DNA from: JAIBBV01 sp044347745
GTDB lineage: Bacteria; Bdellovibrionota_C; UBA2361; JAFLCA01
DNA length: 64,000 nucleotides
Direction: 5' to 3'
Assembly (NCBI GenBank): GCA_044347745.1
Contig: JBIKUD010000001.1
Span: 62,001 to 126,000 of the forward strand
Positions 18,357 through 27,051 of the stretch are shown piece by piece. Under the pieces are notes generated by a model, which was not told the DNA's origin, did not search any database, and saw only the letters and a list, made by a program, of their open reading frames with translations. Position 1 is the first letter of the stretch. Each line of letters starts with the position of its first letter. The translations under genes and the position numbers were made by a program.

Positions 18357-18604
18357 TGTTGCTTGTTATTATTCTTGGCCTTGAGCCTCGTTTTTAATCG
18401 GTGGCGCTACAGAGCTCTGTTGCTAAGGGCAGTAAGCGGTATGCCATGATTTTATTAAAATGCGCTAGTAACTAATTGAAAATATTGATAATTCCAGACT
18501 TCTCCGTAATGTAGTATACTAAGAAGATGGCAGGTACACTGCCTATTGCCGCATTCGTATAAGCGGAACGCCGACAAAAACAACGGTGGGAGAGAAGGGA
18601 AGCA

Positions 18605-20245
18605 ATGTTACGGCGTGCCAGTATTGATAAATTAATTCCGGTGCTTAAGCAGGCCTGTCGTCGGGTAAAGCGCATGCGAGTGCCTGGCTTTCCGGGCGTG
18701 TATTACTCCTCCCTATTATTGCGAGATGTGAACTGGTTTAACACTTGGGCCAGCGCGGGCTCTATGTACCGTAAACGCTCGGATCACACTCGTAATGTCT
18801 ACTGCGATATTCGGGTTGGTAAATACGGTTATGATCAGGTGTCAGATGGAGGCTTAAACGATAACGACGAGGAGAAAGATTCCGTCAATTTAGTCACCAT
18901 GCCTATCGATGACAGAAATTTAGAGGGTCTACGTCTGGCCTTATGGAGACTTTCCGAGACGAGATTTAGAGAGGCCCTCACCGACTACACCGAAAAAGAA
19001 TCAAGAGCAATCTCGACCCCTGATCCTCATAGTAAGTTTAAAGCTTTTTCAAAGCTACGCCCACTCACGGTTATTAAATATGCAACGCCCGAAATGATAG
19101 ACGAAGAGCGTTGGGTGAAATTTTGCAAACAGGCATCGAAATGGATGTCAGAGTTGCCGCAAGTGAGCGGTTCTTGGGTAGAATTTGATGTAACTCAAGA
19201 AACAAAAATTTTCGTCAGTAGTGAGCGCCGTACTATCGTTCAGCATGTGCAGGTATTTTCTCTTTCAGCCAGCATTCGCAAATTGACGAGCGACGGGCAT
19301 AACCTCGAACAAGAAATAGTTCTAAACTGCGGGACTCAGGCTGAGCTGCCTGATATGCGCAAATTTAAAAAGATGATGCGTAAAAAACATGCGCAGCTTT
19401 TAAAGCTCATTCGAGCTAAAAATATTCACGCTTTTTCTGGGCCCGTCCTCTTATATCCTGGTCCCGCTGGCCTTTTATTTCATGAAGCCGTTGGGCATCG
19501 CCTTGAAGGCAGTCGCCTGCTTGCCACTGGTGAAGGCCAAACCTTTAAAGATCAAATTGGAAAGCGCATCTTAAATTTGGATATTACCATTCGAGATAAT
19601 CCGAAGTTGCGTAAGTTTGCAGGGGTGCGTTGTATCGGAGCATATGAGTATGACGATGAAGGCACTCCAAGTAAAAATGCTGAACTTATTAAACAGGGAA
19701 CCCTGCAAGATTTTCTCTCTACGCGTTCTCAATGTGTGCCGAAAAACTTTGAACCAAACGGACATGCGCGCAATAAAAAGTTTCAAAGACCAATAAGCCG
19801 CATGGGCGTCACCATTATTGAAAGCAAAAAGATGGTGCGCATGGATTTGATGAAAGAAATGCTTTTGCAGCAAATTCGTAAACAGAAAAAGCCATTCGGT
19901 ATGATTGTCTACGAAACATCAGGCGGTGAAACTGAAACTCAAAGTTACGACTTCCAGGCTTTTTCCGGGGAGATTTCTTTTGCTACCTTGGTATACCCTG
20001 ATGGTAAAGAAGTGGTGGTCAGAGGAGTCAATTTTGTGGGTACTCCCCTTCAGGCACTAAATAATATCGTTGCCGTAGGCGGCTACTTGGAAGTGGATAA
20101 TGCCTTTTGCGGTGCTGAATCTGGGTTTATTCCGGTTACCACCATTTCCCCCGCCGCGCTTTTAAGTAATCTTGAGCTTCAAGCAAAAGATGAAGAACTT
20201 GTGGCACAGAATATTTTGCCAAGACCGAAACGGAGTGCAAGCTGA
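18605..20245 (+). CDS. TldD/PmbA-family metalloprotease
   Basis: Member of the TldD/PmbA (U62) family. TldD-type subunits carry the zinc motif HEXXXH, seen here as HEAVGH with H293, E294 and H298 in the segment LLFHEAVGHRLEG. Known relatives act as heterodimers that degrade unfolded peptides or mature modified peptides such as microcin B17. The C-terminal domain (SGGETETQSYDFQAFSGE, GVNFVGTPLQALNNI, CGAESGFIPVTTISP) is family-typical. At 546 aa it is about 65 residues longer than E. coli TldD, mainly in the N-terminal half. The ATG has a purine-rich GGGAGAGAAGGGA site upstream. No PmbA partner is seen in the window. Confidence 0.88.
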   Translation: MLRRASIDKLIPVLKQACRRVKRMRVPGFPGVYYSSLLLRDVNWFNTWASAGSMYRKRSDHTRNVYCDIRVGKYGYDQVSDGGLNDNDEEKDSVNLVTMPIDDRNLEGLRLALWRLSETRFREALTDYTEKESRAISTPDPHSKFKAFSKLRPLTVIKYATPEMIDEERWVKFCKQASKWMSELPQVSGSWVEFDVTQETKIFVSSERRTIVQHVQVFSLSASIRKLTSDGHNLEQEIVLNCGTQAELPDMRKFKKMMRKKHAQLLKLIRAKNIHAFSGPVLLYPGPAGLLFHEAVGHRLEGSRLLATGEGQTFKDQIGKRILNLDITIRDNPKLRKFAGVRCIGAYEYDDEGTPSKNAELIKQGTLQDFLSTRSQCVPKNFEPNGHARNKKFQRPISRMGVTIIESKKMVRMDLMKEMLLQQIRKQKKPFGMIVYETSGGETETQSYDFQAFSGEISFATLVYPDGKEVVVRGVNFVGTPLQALNNIVAVGGYLEVDNAFCGAESGFIPVTTISPAALLSNLELQAKDEELVAQNILPRPKRSAS

Positions 20246-20338
20246 GTTTAGTTTTGTAATACGGCGGATCTGAATCCTGCTTCCGTCGCCGTTGGGCCGT
20301 TCCTGCCCCAGAAACCTGTTTCCCAGATCCTGCCCCAG

Positions 20339-20362
20339 AAAAAAAGGGCCCCTATCGGCCCT
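20339..20362 (-). terminator. Intrinsic terminator of the left microgene, copy 1
   Basis: On the minus strand AGGGCC, a loop GATAGG and GGCCCT are followed by seven T. The TAG stop codon of the gene lies inside the loop. Confidence 0.8.
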
Positions 20363-20483
20363 GATACTTTATCAATTTATAAAGATGAGCTCCCACACAA
20401 TCTGCCAAAGCCTTCATCTCAGCAGGAACTTCATTGGCCAATTCAAGAATTGCCGTTGTCTCACGCAGGCTGCCCATTGCCAT
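20352..20483 (-). CDS. Microprotein, 43 aa, left member of a divergent pair
   Basis: Begins MAMGSLRETTAILELANEVP and ends with the motif ADCVGAHLYKLIKYQGR. The partner at 20566-20694 is a paralogue: the two share MAMGSLRE at the N-terminus and ADCVGAHLYKLIK at the C-terminus. In those shared blocks the codons differ mostly at silent positions (for example GCA/GCT, CTG/CTT, CGT/CGC, GAT/GAC, GGA/GGG, CAT/CAC, CTT/TTA, TTG/CTT, ATA/ATT), which is the signature of selection on protein, not DNA structure. Predicted helical, no membrane segment or signal peptide. Function unknown. A weak ribosome site makes expression level uncertain. Confidence 0.65.
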   Translation of the reverse strand: MAMGSLRETTAILELANEVPAEMKALADCVGAHLYKLIKYQGR

Positions 20484-20565
20484 TTTCAGGGTCCGGAAAT
20501 CCGGGTCTGGGTCAGGTGCTGGTCACGGGTGAGTGACGCCAAAAGACCAGAGAGTGTTTTACACT

Positions 20566-20694
20566 ATGGCTATGGGCAGCCTTCGCGAATCGCAGGCTAT
20601 TTTGCTTTTGGCAGATAAAGAAGCTTCTGAGATTTGGGAGAAGGCAGACTGTGTGGGGGCTCACTTATATAAACTTATTAAGAGTACGGGCTGA
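20566..20694 (+). CDS. Microprotein, 42 aa, right member of a divergent pair
   Basis: Starts MAMGSLRESQAILLLADKEA and ends ADCVGAHLYKLIKSTG. It is paralogous to the left gene on the opposite strand, and its last 16 codons are also matched by the right gene of the second element (DCLGAHVYKLIKSTG). An AGAGAG purine tract lies about 10 bases before the ATG. The 82 bp between the two divergent starts would hold both promoters; I see no strong consensus there. Likely a short helical, partner-binding peptide; function unknown. Confidence 0.68.
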   Translation: MAMGSLRESQAILLLADKEASEIWEKADCVGAHLYKLIKSTG

Positions 20695-20709
20695 GGCCCT
20701 ACTTTTTTT
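20684..20709 (+). terminator. Intrinsic terminator of the right microgene, copy 1
   Basis: GTA(C)GGGC, loop TGAG, GCCCTAC, then C-free TTTTTTT. The TGA stop codon is in the loop, as in the other three microgenes. Confidence 0.85.
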
Positions 20710-20795
20710 CCGTAATTCAGTTGCTGTTGGGCTGTCTCCCGTTGGCTCGTAGCCTGTCCCGGCCCCAGTTTCCCAGATCCTGACCCCTGCCTGCT

Positions 20796-22061
20796 CTACA
20801 CGCTCGTCGGCTTCGTAAGCACCAGTCCGGCGCCTTTCAACCCAAAATACAAAATAATTCCAGCCTGTAAATCGAGCTTATTGCCCGGTGCTATCTCTTT
20901 AAGATGAGCCCCCGCTTCTTTTGCATAATAAATCGGGCTTTGTGTGCTTGTATTTCTGACTTCCCAAGCTGGAGTGCGACCCAAAAAGCCAGTAACTGTT
21001 GGAGTGAGTTCGGCATGGAAGCGGCTATAGTCAGGACCAAAAAGCACAATATCCTTTGGCCTCTCAGTGCCGGTGTTTGAGTCCTTGCTCAAAAAATCAC
21101 GACCTACGACAAGAATTTTACGCTCATGTGCAAGTACGCTTAATAGCGAGCTCGGCTTTTCGCTCCCTGCGGCGTGTGCGCCAACCCGGGTAGCTTCAGG
21201 ATCTTGAGATAACTTGGGCAGAAAACATTTTTTTATGCCAGAGAGCACCAAAGCAGTTTCTGGGCCTAACACAACTGGTTTGTTAAGCGGCAATTTGAAG
21301 TAAGTCGTTCCTCCATCAACTGATGCCCATGTTCCCTGTTCAGCGAGTGCTGTTACCCGATAGCCAGTTCCAAGGTTCTCGACGCGCACATGTTCGCTTC
21401 CAATTTTGCTTAAGCTCCCTTCGGGGCTTAGATGTGCGCCTGGTGAGCGGCCTATTACCAAGGATGAGCCTAATACGGCAAGCTCAGAAGCAATTCGATT
21501 GTCCAGATAACGATCGCTTAAGGCCAATCGAGATTCGTTTAGATCTGCATAACCTGGGCGAGCTTTATGTTGTGTTCTGTCGAGTGGATTTATGACAAAA
21601 GGCTTGGCGGCACCGATGTAAATTTTTGTGTCGCTTCCAATTTGTGTTTCAACATTCTGCGGCAATTCAATTTTTGCTTCTGCGTTTGCAGGTTGTGCGT
21701 ACGCATTTTCGGTTTGTGAGCCAACGTTGGTGACATACAACTCATCTTGGGCACCAAGTCTTACATATAGATGCGTTCTGCTAATAGTGACCTCTCTCGA
21801 ATCTGTAATTATCTGACTCTGAGGAGATCTGCCGATGGTAAATTCTGTGAGCTGAGGATTCTGAATCAAAAATTCTCGTAAACGTTCCGTGACTGCCCCA
21901 TCGGCATGAAGCACGTTGTATCCGAGAGTCTCATTGATGGGAGTAGAAATAGAAGAGTTTTGCGGTAAGTGGGCCTGTCCCTCATCAGGTTTAGTGACCT
22001 GACTTGTGCCGGTGGGGCCATGAGGTACTACCTTTACGATCGCTGGATTTGCATGAGACAT
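20796..22061 (-). CDS. Protein with three FHA-like domains
   Basis: About 421 aa, cytoplasmic. FHA domains bind phosphothreonine peptides. Three units are visible: FTIGRSPQSQI...ISRTHLYVR (about residues 75-155), LVIGRSPGAHL...IGSEHVRVENLG (about 200-280), and ILVVGRDFLSK...YSRFHAELTP (about 315-400). The G-R-S and S-R/E-H signatures are preserved in the first two. No kinase or secretion domain is fused. It lies downstream of a two-component pair on the same strand (about 115 bp gap), and no Ser/Thr kinase is in the window. ATG at 22061 was preferred over GTG at 22076 because AGAGAG precedes it. Confidence 0.85.
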   Translation of the reverse strand: MSHANPAIVKVVPHGPTGTSQVTKPDEGQAHLPQNSSISTPINETLGYNVLHADGAVTERLREFLIQNPQLTEFTIGRSPQSQIITDSREVTISRTHLYVRLGAQDELYVTNVGSQTENAYAQPANAEAKIELPQNVETQIGSDTKIYIGAAKPFVINPLDRTQHKARPGYADLNESRLALSDRYLDNRIASELAVLGSSLVIGRSPGAHLSPEGSLSKIGSEHVRVENLGTGYRVTALAEQGTWASVDGGTTYFKLPLNKPVVLGPETALVLSGIKKCFLPKLSQDPEATRVGAHAAGSEKPSSLLSVLAHERKILVVGRDFLSKDSNTGTERPKDIVLFGPDYSRFHAELTPTVTGFLGRTPAWEVRNTSTQSPIYYAKEAGAHLKEIAPGNKLDLQAGIILYFGLKGAGLVLTKPTSV

Positions 22062-22176
22062 AAACAACTCTCTCACTTAAAATGGGTTACACACTAAAGC
22101 CCCACATCATTTTGTTATGAATGCCCACAAGGCTTGGGTGATAATAAAAACCTCTGTGTTATTAATAAGATAGGAC

Positions 22177-23532
22177 CTATTCAGCTCGTCCCAAAATGCG
22201 CCTTAGAGTAGACCGGTCAAGCCCTAGGTTTTTGGCTGCTTTAAGTTGATTTCCTCCGTGTTCAGCCAAAGCATCGTTTATAAGTTTTAATTTGAAGTGC
22301 TCAACTTGCTCAGCAAATGAGCGTGCATTCTGACTGCTGTGGCTTGCGTGGTTCAGCTTTAGATCTTCAGGGCAAACTTCAGACCGGTTTTTGAACTGGG
22401 CCCTATAAGCCGCATTTTCGATGCACGCTTCGAGCTCGCGTACGTTCCCTGGCCAAGAATGCTTCATCAGTAATTGCAATGCGTCTTCAGATATACTGCG
22501 AGTGCTTGTTTCTTCGCGTTGTTGCAGCTTAAGCAAAATAGCCTCAACGAGTTCAGGAATATCGTCCAGGCGTTGGCGTAATGCTGGTACCTGAATCACG
22601 CAGTGCGCGAGGCGGTGGTAAAAATCGCGGCGTAATCTGCCGTTCTCAATGGCGCTAATTGGATCTTCATTGGTGGCGCACACAATTCGGCATTGAAGTG
22701 CATTCTCGCGATTGGCTCCCACTGCGCGATAGACTTTTTCTTGAAATACTCCCAATAATCCAACCTGGGTTTCTAGGGGAAGTTCTTCAACCTCGTCGAG
22801 GAAAAATGTGCCCTGCCCTGCTTCATGGAGAAGTCCAAGCCGTTCTGTCTGTGCCCCAGTAAATGAGCCTTTGGTGTGACCAAAAATTTCGCTATTTACA
22901 AGATCTATAGTCGCGAAGTTCGGTTGATACCGTACAAAGGGATTTTTAGCACGCTTGCTCATTTCGTGAATGGCCCGCGCAGTGACACCCTTCCCTGTCC
23001 CAGTTTCACCTAATAACAACACAGGTTGGTTCGTTTGCGCAGCCTGTAGGACTTCCTCTCGAAGCTGCTGCATGACGCGACTGCTTCCCGTGAGGGTATG
23101 ATTGAGCGTTCTTTCAGAAGTATCGCGTAGGGCGGCGTATGCCCGGCGTAATTGACTTTGACTTAGCGCATCTTTTACCAGCGCCACTAAATGGCTTGGA
23201 TCTGCGGGTTTTTCAAGGAAACTCGCCGCGCCTAACTGCAATGCACGCACCCCGTGTTTTGAATCTGCGTGGCCAGTCAGCACAATAATTCGCATGCTGG
23301 GATCTTGGTTGGCAAATTGAGCTAGCAAGCTAAACCCACTCTCTACGCCCTGCAATTCGTCGAGACAGAGGTCAATGATGGCGACCTGAGGATTGAGTAT
23401 CTCTCTGCTGCTTAGGGCTTTAGAGCTGCTGCTTACCGCCTGAACCTCCAGATCGGGAATGAAGGCCCGCAGCAAGCGTCCTAAACTTTGCCCGGCATCG
23501 AAATCGTCGTCTACAATCAGTACGCTGCTCAT
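22177..23532 (-). CDS. NtrC-family sigma54-dependent response regulator
   Basis: Full NtrC architecture in 451 aa: receiver domain with acidic pocket VDDD (residues 7-10), phospho-acceptor D54 (IIDLCLDE) and lysine in FLEKPAD; AAA+ domain with Walker A GETGTGKG, GSFTGA loop and Walker B GTFFLDEVEELP; C-terminal Fis-type HTH (GNQLKAAKNLGLDRSTLRR). It activates sigma54 promoters when phosphorylated. Its start overlaps the end of the upstream kinase-like gene by 4 bases (ATGA), so they are an operon and probable partners. Confidence 0.93.
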   Translation of the reverse strand: MSSVLIVDDDFDAGQSLGRLLRAFIPDLEVQAVSSSSKALSSREILNPQVAIIDLCLDELQGVESGFSLLAQFANQDPSMRIIVLTGHADSKHGVRALQLGAASFLEKPADPSHLVALVKDALSQSQLRRAYAALRDTSERTLNHTLTGSSRVMQQLREEVLQAAQTNQPVLLLGETGTGKGVTARAIHEMSKRAKNPFVRYQPNFATIDLVNSEIFGHTKGSFTGAQTERLGLLHEAGQGTFFLDEVEELPLETQVGLLGVFQEKVYRAVGANRENALQCRIVCATNEDPISAIENGRLRRDFYHRLAHCVIQVPALRQRLDDIPELVEAILLKLQQREETSTRSISEDALQLLMKHSWPGNVRELEACIENAAYRAQFKNRSEVCPEDLKLNHASHSSQNARSFAEQVEHFKLKLINDALAEHGGNQLKAAKNLGLDRSTLRRILGRAE

Positions 23533-24296
23533 GAAATTTCTCTTGGAATAGAAATTTGGACGATCAAATTCTGGGCGACCTCAATTTGAAGAGTGATACC
23601 CAACGCCATCAATTCATTATCCAGCTTAACAGCCCGTAGTATCATTTTACTGCCCATGTGCTGAGCATAAAGAGTGAGGTAGGGATAACTTCCCTGTCTG
23701 TCGTGATTTGCAACTTCGCTTCCCTGATACAAAAAAGTGATCTGCTGTTCGTCTATGCTGCTGCTAGCCTCTGGGGCCTCATGGGGAAAACAAAAATCGA
23801 GTGCTAGTGTTACGAGTTGTATAATCTGAGAGAGTTTTTTTTGTTCAAAATTTCCAGCAAGCGTTGACGAAAGGTCGAACTTTTCTTGACTGCTGAGTGG
23901 CAAAGGCACTGGTTTGGTAAAGACCTGGTTTGCTTCTCTTAGGCGATTAAGAAGATTTGCATATTCGGGGCGAGGCTCGGTTAGATTAAGAATGTGAATT
24001 TCGTTTGAAATTACGGCGAGGGCATTACGCATTTCATGCGCGGCTGCATGTGAATAGAGTTGCAACAGCAATTGGCAGTGTCTTTGAGAACTCTTTTCCA
24101 TCGGGAATGCAGCGGTAGACATGAACAGAGAGGTAGCCGTACTTAAGGCCCCCGCTATTTTAGGCTGAGATACGGCCCTAATCAAACGGCGGTTTATTAA
24201 GTCTCGCTTTTCCCGTCTTGTGGATAAGTAAGTGGGGAGATGTCGTAACCTATTGGATATATGTGTTTTCTTCCTGTTGGTAAACTCGGGGGCCAT
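23529..24296 (-). CDS. Degenerate histidine-kinase-like protein (DHp-type, no recognisable ATPase)
   Basis: About 255 aa, no membrane segment. Around residue 87 it has AAAHEMRNALAVISNEI, which resembles a HisKA H-box (HExRN[PA]L) with H87 as candidate phospho-site. The following helix fits a DHp domain. The C-terminal half lacks recognisable N, G1 and G2 boxes of HATPase_c, although strands such as MILRAVKLDNELMALGITLQ could be a decayed Bergerat fold. It is translationally coupled to the NtrC-type regulator (4-base overlap). It may be a phosphotransfer or scaffold protein rather than an active kinase. The start is uncertain: TTG 24308 and ATG 24122 are alternatives. Confidence 0.6.
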   Translation of the reverse strand: MAPEFTNRKKTHISNRLRHLPTYLSTRREKRDLINRRLIRAVSQPKIAGALSTATSLFMSTAAFPMEKSSQRHCQLLLQLYSHAAAHEMRNALAVISNEIHILNLTEPRPEYANLLNRLREANQVFTKPVPLPLSSQEKFDLSSTLAGNFEQKKLSQIIQLVTLALDFCFPHEAPEASSSIDEQQITFLYQGSEVANHDRQGSYPYLTLYAQHMGSKMILRAVKLDNELMALGITLQIEVAQNLIVQISIPREIS

Positions 24297-24346
24297 CCAG
24301 CGAGACAAGGTGCCTCAAAGTCGCTAGAGTCTGTGAACTAGTGCTT

Positions 24347-26815
24347 ATGGATAAAATTTCTACCCCCGAAATATTGGCCCCTGTTGGTGATTGGGAGATG
24401 TGCCTTGCCGCCGTACATAATGGTGCCGACGCCGTGTATTTGGGTATGCCCGGATTTAATGCGCGGGGCCGGGCAAAAACGTTTGGCCTGGATGAACTGC
24501 GCGAGATTATTAATTATTGTCACCTTTATGGGGTACGGGTACTTCTGGCATTTAATGTGCTCATCTTTCAGCGGGAGCTCGAGGACGCAGCCCGTTTGCT
24601 TCAAGAGGTGCTGCCGCTAAGGCCAGACGCTTTGATTGTTCAGGACATTGGACTTGTGCGCCTTATTAAGCAGATGGCGCCAGAGCAGGTGGTGCATGCT
24701 TCCACTCAGATGACTATTTCAAATTTTGAGTCGCTTGAAATTGTTTCGGAGCTTGGCATAAAGCGTTACGTGTTAGCGCGAGAACTTTCGCTTGAGGAAA
24801 TTGCGCGCATCCGAGCTAAAACAGACGCTGAACTTGAAGTGTTTGTACATGGGGCACTGTGTGTTGCCTATTCAGGGCAGTGTCTCACTAGTGAGAGCCA
24901 GGGAGGCCGCTCGGCGAATCGAGGCCAGTGCGCACAGGCATGTCGTTTGCCGTACGATTTAATTGTTGACGGGAAACGAGAAGAGCTTGGGGCTAGGCAG
25001 TATCTTCTCTCCCCAAAAGATTTATGTGGTTTGGATGAGGTACCTAAATTACAGGAATTAGGAATCAACTCGTTCAAGATAGAAGGCCGATTAAAAGCTC
25101 CTGAATACGTCGCTTCGACCGTGCGAAACTATAAAGCCAAACGAGATGGGCTGCCATTTGTAGCGAATGACCCAGTGCATGAAATGAAAGTAACATATGC
25201 ACGCGAATATTTTTCGGGCTGGCTGCATGGTGTTGATCATCAGCGACTTGTTGATGGGAGATATAGTGACCACCATGGTGATCAGGTCGGAACGATTACA
25301 GCAGTAAATCTTCCTTTTGTTCGTGTTCAGTCTTCTAGTGTGTTGCGTGCCGGTGATGGTCTGCTGTGTGTGGACTTTGAGGGTGCACAAGAATTTGGCG
25401 GGAAAATTCATTCGGTGAAAGCTCAACGTGCGGATGAGTATGAGATTGCCTTTTTGTCCACCTTTCCCGTGAGCCAACTAAAGTCAGGTATGCAGGTTTT
25501 TGTGACTGGTTCGGATGCAATCCACAAAGAGTTGCATCAGTCATTTACGGCGCGTGAACAGCTCAAGCGCCTCCCCATTAACATCCATTTAGAAGGAGCA
25601 GCAAATCGGGCGCTCGAGCTTCACGTGAGGGATGCTGATGGACATGTGGTGACCGTCCATTCAAAATCAAAATTAGAAACTGCACTTAAGGCGCCGCTAA
25701 CTGAGGCGTTTATTCTTGAGGAACTGAGTGCTCTCGGTCAGACTCCTTTTCAAGTAATGAACAGTACCTGCCAATTAGAGGGTGCACTTTTTCTTAATCA
25801 CAAAGAATTTAAAGAGATGCGCCGTGAGTTTGTATCAAAGTTGATTGAAGCTCGTGTGCAACGTCCTCCACTACAGATGCTGCCGGCGGACGAGGTGTGT
25901 TCAATATTCGTAAAAAGCCCCTGTCCTCACAGTTCTGTCCGTCCAAAACTGTCGGTGCTGCTCCGTGAGTCCTCTCAAATTTCGGCATTAGATGGAATCG
26001 ATGTTGAGTGTGTCTATCTTGATTACGAGTTTGGTAAGGACTATCAGGAGTCGGTTGCGGTACTGAGAAGAATGGGACTCAAGGTGGGGATTGCTACCAC
26101 TCGTATTATGAAACCAGGCGAGCTTGGGCATCTTAAGGTCATTGATCGCTTACGTCCTGATGTGGTGCTCATTCGAAACTTAGGAGCGCTTCAATTTTTT
26201 CAAAAGAGTGACTATGAACTTGTTGCCGACTTTAGTTTGAATGTGACTAATTCTCTTACGGCTGAATGGCTTTCAAAAAAACGCATCTCGCGTATCTGTC
26301 CTTCGTACGATCTTAATCGCGAGCAGTTGCTTGAATTCTGCAGCGCCGCTGGCCAAACCCCTTTAGAGGTCACCATTCATCAGTACATGCCTACGTTTCA
26401 TATGGAGCACTGTGTCTACGCCGCATTTTTGAGTAAGGGCTCGAGTTATCGCGATTGTGGTAGGCCTTGCGAAAAACATCGAGTGGAATTGCGTGACTCT
26501 AAGGGAGTTCTGCATCCTTTAAAACCAGATGCTGAATGCCGAAATACCGTTTTTCAGGGAAAGCCACAAAGTGCTTCCAAACTCGTGCCAGATTTATTGA
26601 AGTTGGGAGTGGCGCATTATCGCCTAGAAGCCTTATTTGAAACTGCTGATAATCTGCGTGAAAAGATCGTTGCTTACCACGAGTTGCTCAATGGCCATAT
26701 TGATTCCTCCAGCTTGTATGAGCGCCTTGGGGTGGTTGAGCGGTATGGTGTGACCGAAGGACAGCTTTATAATATTCGTACCTGGCAAGATCGCAAAAAA
26801 GAAAGTTCGCCGTGA
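24347..26815 (+). CDS. U32-family peptidase, large form (RlhA/YegQ-like)
   Basis: 822 aa. Members of U32 include RlhA, which with iron-sulfur chemistry hydroxylates C2501 of 23S rRNA, and TrhP for tRNA. Here the N-terminal catalytic barrel is clear: ILAPVGDWEMCLAAVHNGADAVY, then the U32 signature EVFVHGALCVAYSGQC, SANRGQCAQACRLPY and FKIEGRLKAPEYV. Conserved cysteines of the cluster are C171, C178, C194 and C198 approximately. A DUF3656-like insertion and a second U32-like C-terminal lobe follow (DECVYAAFLS...DCGRPCEKH). Likely role: RNA hydroxylation. Start ATG 24347 chosen over GTG 24341; no clear ribosome site. Confidence 0.85.
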   Translation: MDKISTPEILAPVGDWEMCLAAVHNGADAVYLGMPGFNARGRAKTFGLDELREIINYCHLYGVRVLLAFNVLIFQRELEDAARLLQEVLPLRPDALIVQDIGLVRLIKQMAPEQVVHASTQMTISNFESLEIVSELGIKRYVLARELSLEEIARIRAKTDAELEVFVHGALCVAYSGQCLTSESQGGRSANRGQCAQACRLPYDLIVDGKREELGARQYLLSPKDLCGLDEVPKLQELGINSFKIEGRLKAPEYVASTVRNYKAKRDGLPFVANDPVHEMKVTYAREYFSGWLHGVDHQRLVDGRYSDHHGDQVGTITAVNLPFVRVQSSSVLRAGDGLLCVDFEGAQEFGGKIHSVKAQRADEYEIAFLSTFPVSQLKSGMQVFVTGSDAIHKELHQSFTAREQLKRLPINIHLEGAANRALELHVRDADGHVVTVHSKSKLETALKAPLTEAFILEELSALGQTPFQVMNSTCQLEGALFLNHKEFKEMRREFVSKLIEARVQRPPLQMLPADEVCSIFVKSPCPHSSVRPKLSVLLRESSQISALDGIDVECVYLDYEFGKDYQESVAVLRRMGLKVGIATTRIMKPGELGHLKVIDRLRPDVVLIRNLGALQFFQKSDYELVADFSLNVTNSLTAEWLSKKRISRICPSYDLNREQLLEFCSAAGQTPLEVTIHQYMPTFHMEHCVYAAFLSKGSSYRDCGRPCEKHRVELRDSKGVLHPLKPDAECRNTVFQGKPQSASKLVPDLLKLGVAHYRLEALFETADNLREKIVAYHELLNGHIDSSSLYERLGVVERYGVTEGQLYNIRTWQDRKKESSP

Positions 26816-27051
26816 AAATCCGAAAAACTCTCTAAATGGCCGAAAGTTTTTTCGCCATTAAGGGCCCAAATGAGGGTACGGAAAATGGCTTTTAGGGCTT
26901 AACTTGTTCACCGTGAAGAAGTCAGTTTTGGCAAAGCCTAGAGCTGAACTCAGCTCTTTAAAGTTTCTGTTCGTCGGCAAAATGCGTTCAGACGAGGCGC
27001 GAGGCTCGTGGGCCGAGTGCTTGTTTTCCCGGCGAACTAACTTCGGGCAAA

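Larger units (their letters stand above)
20318..20782. repeat. Microgene element, copy 1
   Basis: A compact element in the convergent gap between tldD (+) and the FHA gene (-). It consists of two head-to-head tiny genes (20352-20483 on minus and 20566-20694 on plus), each ended by its own outward-pointing terminator, so the ends form a degenerate terminal inverted repeat of about 60 bp. The 15-bp sequence GTTTCCCAGATCCTG occurs directly repeated at 20318-20332 and 20768-20782 on both flanks. A second copy with the same architecture lies at 56.1-56.5 kb. No transposase is nearby. Confidence 0.8.

Noticed and set aside
20292..20618. 108-codon frame on plus across copy 1 of the microgene element
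   Set aside because: It crosses the left microgene on the other strand and the repeat flank, has odd Cys/Arg composition and no ribosome site; the 42-codon frame with the conserved end explains the DNA better.
24217..24225. Single DnaA-box-like TTATCCACA (minus strand)
   Set aside because: One isolated copy inside a coding region does not make an origin.
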